The translations under genes were made by a program, and so were the position numbers. Below are positions 62,073-64,000 of a stretch of 64,000 bases of DNA, piece by piece. Every line of letters starts with the position of its first letter. Positions within the stretch are counted from its first letter, which is position 1. Origin of the DNA: Pseudomonadota bacterium (GTDB lineage: Bacteria > Pseudomonadota > Alphaproteobacteria > Rhodospirillales > Magnetospirillaceae); assembly GCA_021848545.1 (NCBI GenBank), contig JAJZUL010000011.1, forward strand, positions 1 to 64,000. The letters are read 5' to 3'. Below the pieces are notes generated by a model that saw nothing but the letters and a program-made list of their open reading frames with translations, was not told the DNA's origin and did no database searches.

Positions 62073-64000
62073 ATGAAGGTTGTCGTCGTCGAGTCTCCGG
62101 CCAAGGCCAAGACCATCAACAAGTACCTGGGCAGCGATTTCCACGTGGTGGCCTCCTACGGCCATGTCCGCGATCTGCCCGCCAAGGACGGCAGCGTGCG
62201 GCCCGACGAGGGCTTCGCCATGGATTGGGTGGTCGATCCCCGCTCCGAAAAGCATATCAAGGACATCGCCGGGGCGCTGAAGGGCGCCGACAAGCTGTTT
62301 CTGGCCACCGACCCGGATCGCGAGGGCGAGGCCATCTCGTGGCATGTGCGCCGGGTGCTGGAGGAGCGCAAGGCGCTGAAGGGCGTCGACGTCAAACGGG
62401 TGGTGTTCAACGAGATCACCAAAAGCGCCGTGCTCGACGCCATGCGCAATCCCCGCGATATCGACCAGGAACTGGTCGACGCCTATATGGCGCGCCGGGC
62501 GCTCGATTATCTGGTGGGATTCACCCTGTCGCCGGTTTTATGGCGCAAGCTGCCCGGTTCGCGGTCGGCGGGCCGCGTCCAGTCGGTGGCGTTGCGCCTG
62601 ATCTGCGAGCGTGAAGGCGAGATCGAGGATTTCCGGCCGCGGGAATATTGGACGGTGGCCGCCGATTTCCTGACGCCGCGCAGCGAAAGTTTCAGCGCCC
62701 ATCTCACCCATCTCGACGGGATCAAGCTCGACAAATTCGCCCTGCCCGACGCCGCCGCCGCGATGCGGGCGCGTCAGGCGGTGGAGGCGGGTTCCTTCTC
62801 GGTGGCCAAGGTCGAGCGCAAGAAGGCCCGGCGCAACCCGTTTCCGCCCTTCACCACCTCGACCCTGCAGCAGGAGGCCAGCCGCAAGCTGCACCTGCCC
62901 ACGGCCCGGACCATGCAGATCGCCCAGCGTCTGTACGAGGGCATCGATATCGGCGGCGAAACGGTGGGTCTGATCACCTATATGCGAACCGACGGCGTGC
63001 AGATGGCGGCCGAGGCCATCGCCGCCTGCCGCACATTGATCGGCAGCGATTTCGGCAACCGCTATTGCCCCGACACCCCGCGCGTCTACAAGACCAAGGC
63101 CAAGAACGCCCAGGAAGCCCATGAATGCATCCGGCCGACCGATCTGTTCCGGCGGCCGGAAGCGGTGGCGCGCTATCTCGACCGCGACCAGCTGCGCCTG
63201 TACGAGATGATCTGGAAACGGACCGTGGCCAGCCAGATGGCCGCCGCCGAGCTTGATCAGGTGGCGGTGGACGTGGCCGATGGCGGACGCCGCACCATGC
63301 TGCGCGCCACTGGCCAGATGGTCACCTTCGACGGTTTCATGAAAGTGTATCGCGAGGATCGCGACGATACCGAGAATGGCGACGGTGATGCCGAGGACGG
63401 CAACCGCCTGCTGCCCGACATGACCGAGGGCGAGGCGCTGGATCAGGAGGGCGAGGTCCGCGCCCGCCAGCATTTCACCCAGCCGCCGCCGCGTTTCACC
63501 GAAGCCAGTCTGGTCAAGCAGATGGAGGAATTGGGGATCGGACGACCGTCCACCTACGCCTCGATCCTGTCGGTGCTCCAGGACCGCAATTACGTGCGCC
63601 TGGATCAGCGCCGCTTCATGCCCGAGGATCGCGGCCGGCTGGTCACCGCCTTCCTCGAACAGTATTTCAAGCGCTACGTCGAATACAATTTCACCGCCGA
63701 TCTCGAAAACCGGCTGGACGACATTTCCGGCGGACGCATCGACTGGCGCACGGTGCTGGAGGATTTCTGGCGCGACTTCTCGGCCTCGGTGGGCGAAACC
63801 AAGGATCTGCGCGTGTCCGAGGTGATCGAGACCCTGGACCGGGAATTGGGCGCGCATTTCTTTCCGCCCACCGAAGACGGTCACGATCCCCGCCTCTGTC
63901 CGGGCTGCAACAGCGGCCGTCTTTCCCTCAAGCTGGGCAAGTTCGGCGCGTTTCTCGGCTGTTCCAATTATCCCGAATGCCGCTATACCCGGGCGCTGGC
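62073..64000 (+). CDS. topA: DNA topoisomerase I, N-terminal ~642 residues (runs off the window)
   Basis: It begins MKVVVVESPAKAKTINKYLG (TOPRIM) with ATDPDREGEAISWH. The catalytic Tyr303 is in GLITYMRTDG, with later type IA motifs GIGRPSTYASIL and VEYNFTADLENRLD. The first C-terminal zinc finger (CPGCNSGRLSLK and CSNYPEC) is present before the sequence ends without a stop. It relaxes negative supercoils. The 138-base gap upstream of ATG 62073 holds no gene. Confidence 0.95.
   Translation, partial: MKVVVVESPAKAKTINKYLGSDFHVVASYGHVRDLPAKDGSVRPDEGFAMDWVVDPRSEKHIKDIAGALKGADKLFLATDPDREGEAISWHVRRVLEERKALKGVDVKRVVFNEITKSAVLDAMRNPRDIDQELVDAYMARRALDYLVGFTLSPVLWRKLPGSRSAGRVQSVALRLICEREGEIEDFRPREYWTVAADFLTPRSESFSAHLTHLDGIKLDKFALPDAAAAMRARQAVEAGSFSVAKVERKKARRNPFPPFTTSTLQQEASRKLHLPTARTMQIAQRLYEGIDIGGETVGLITYMRTDGVQMAAEAIAACRTLIGSDFGNRYCPDTPRVYKTKAKNAQEAHECIRPTDLFRRPEAVARYLDRDQLRLYEMIWKRTVASQMAAAELDQVAVDVADGGRRTMLRATGQMVTFDGFMKVYREDRDDTENGDGDAEDGNRLLPDMTEGEALDQEGEVRARQHFTQPPPRFTEASLVKQMEELGIGRPSTYASILSVLQDRNYVRLDQRRFMPEDRGRLVTAFLEQYFKRYVEYNFTADLENRLDDISGGRIDWRTVLEDFWRDFSASVGETKDLRVSEVIETLDRELGAHFFPPTEDGHDPRLCPGCNSGRLSLKLGKFGAFLGCSNYPECRYTRAL

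Overview
The window is dense, high-GC DNA with short intergenic gaps, many ATGA/TGATG stop-start overlaps and alphaproteobacterial marker genes: a circularly permuted two-piece tmRNA gene, an alpha-type SspB, DivK beside rpmG, and GlcDEF. Together with sulfite-oxidoreductase-type and sphingolipid-type genes this suggests a member of the Rhodospirillales (a Magnetospirillum/Phaeospirillum-like organism). That placement is an inference; no rRNA is present.

Left edge (1-2450): a mobile-element graveyard with an IS66 TnpA remnant, a DUF4143 AAA ATPase whose start codon lies in a perfect 13-bp inverted repeat, and a DUF2779-like pseudogene interrupted by a 212-bp MITE-like element flanked by a 10-bp target duplication.

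2570-18427: the most interesting region, a probable glycosphingolipid locus. The minus strand carries a cNMP-SpoIIE phosphatase, a DevA/LolD-type ABC ATPase, a STAS protein, an anti-sigma-type ATPase and a GT21 (ceramide glucosyltransferase-like) enzyme. The plus strand carries a TetA-like MFS protein, an SDR, a bCerS-like acyltransferase, a dedicated ACP, a ketosynthase, a serine palmitoyltransferase-type enzyme and DevB-like and DevC-like export proteins. A GT4 glycosyltransferase, a lipoprotein hydrolase and a TPR glycosyltransferase follow on the minus strand. The set could build, glycosylate, export and regulate a sphingolipid.

18555-25592: a small unknown gene, a two-gene ABC importer without a binding protein, three ~117-bp tandem repeats, ssrA and sspB side by side (tagging RNA and the adaptor that delivers tagged proteins to ClpXP), class I fumarase and a FlaF/DUF2934-like protein. 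26076-30734: a SoeABC-type molybdenum sulfite:quinone oxidoreductase operon. 30738-39219: RluA pseudouridine synthase and SPOR lipoprotein, structured repeats, DedA, a large multi-sensor diguanylate cyclase, a GT4 enzyme and an outer-membrane barrel.

39313-47469: an IclR regulator divergent from a five-gene operon (phosphoketolase/transketolase-like TPP enzyme, DUF1537 four-carbon acid-sugar kinase, GlcD, GlcE, GlcF), a candidate uncharacterised catabolic route. glcE carries an in-frame 51-bp double-palindrome insertion.

47553-64000: mostly housekeeping genes (LOG protein, cytidylate-kinase-like protein, a MurI homologue in which the first catalytic Cys is Asp, PurU, DUF423, DivK, L33, an outer-membrane protein with a TlpA partner, RNase R, HPP/CBS pair, DprA, and topoisomerase I running off the edge). 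Further structured repeats related to the 1784-1995 element lie at 52511-52854 and 53749-53864. No rRNA, tRNA, CRISPR array or intact IS was recognised.
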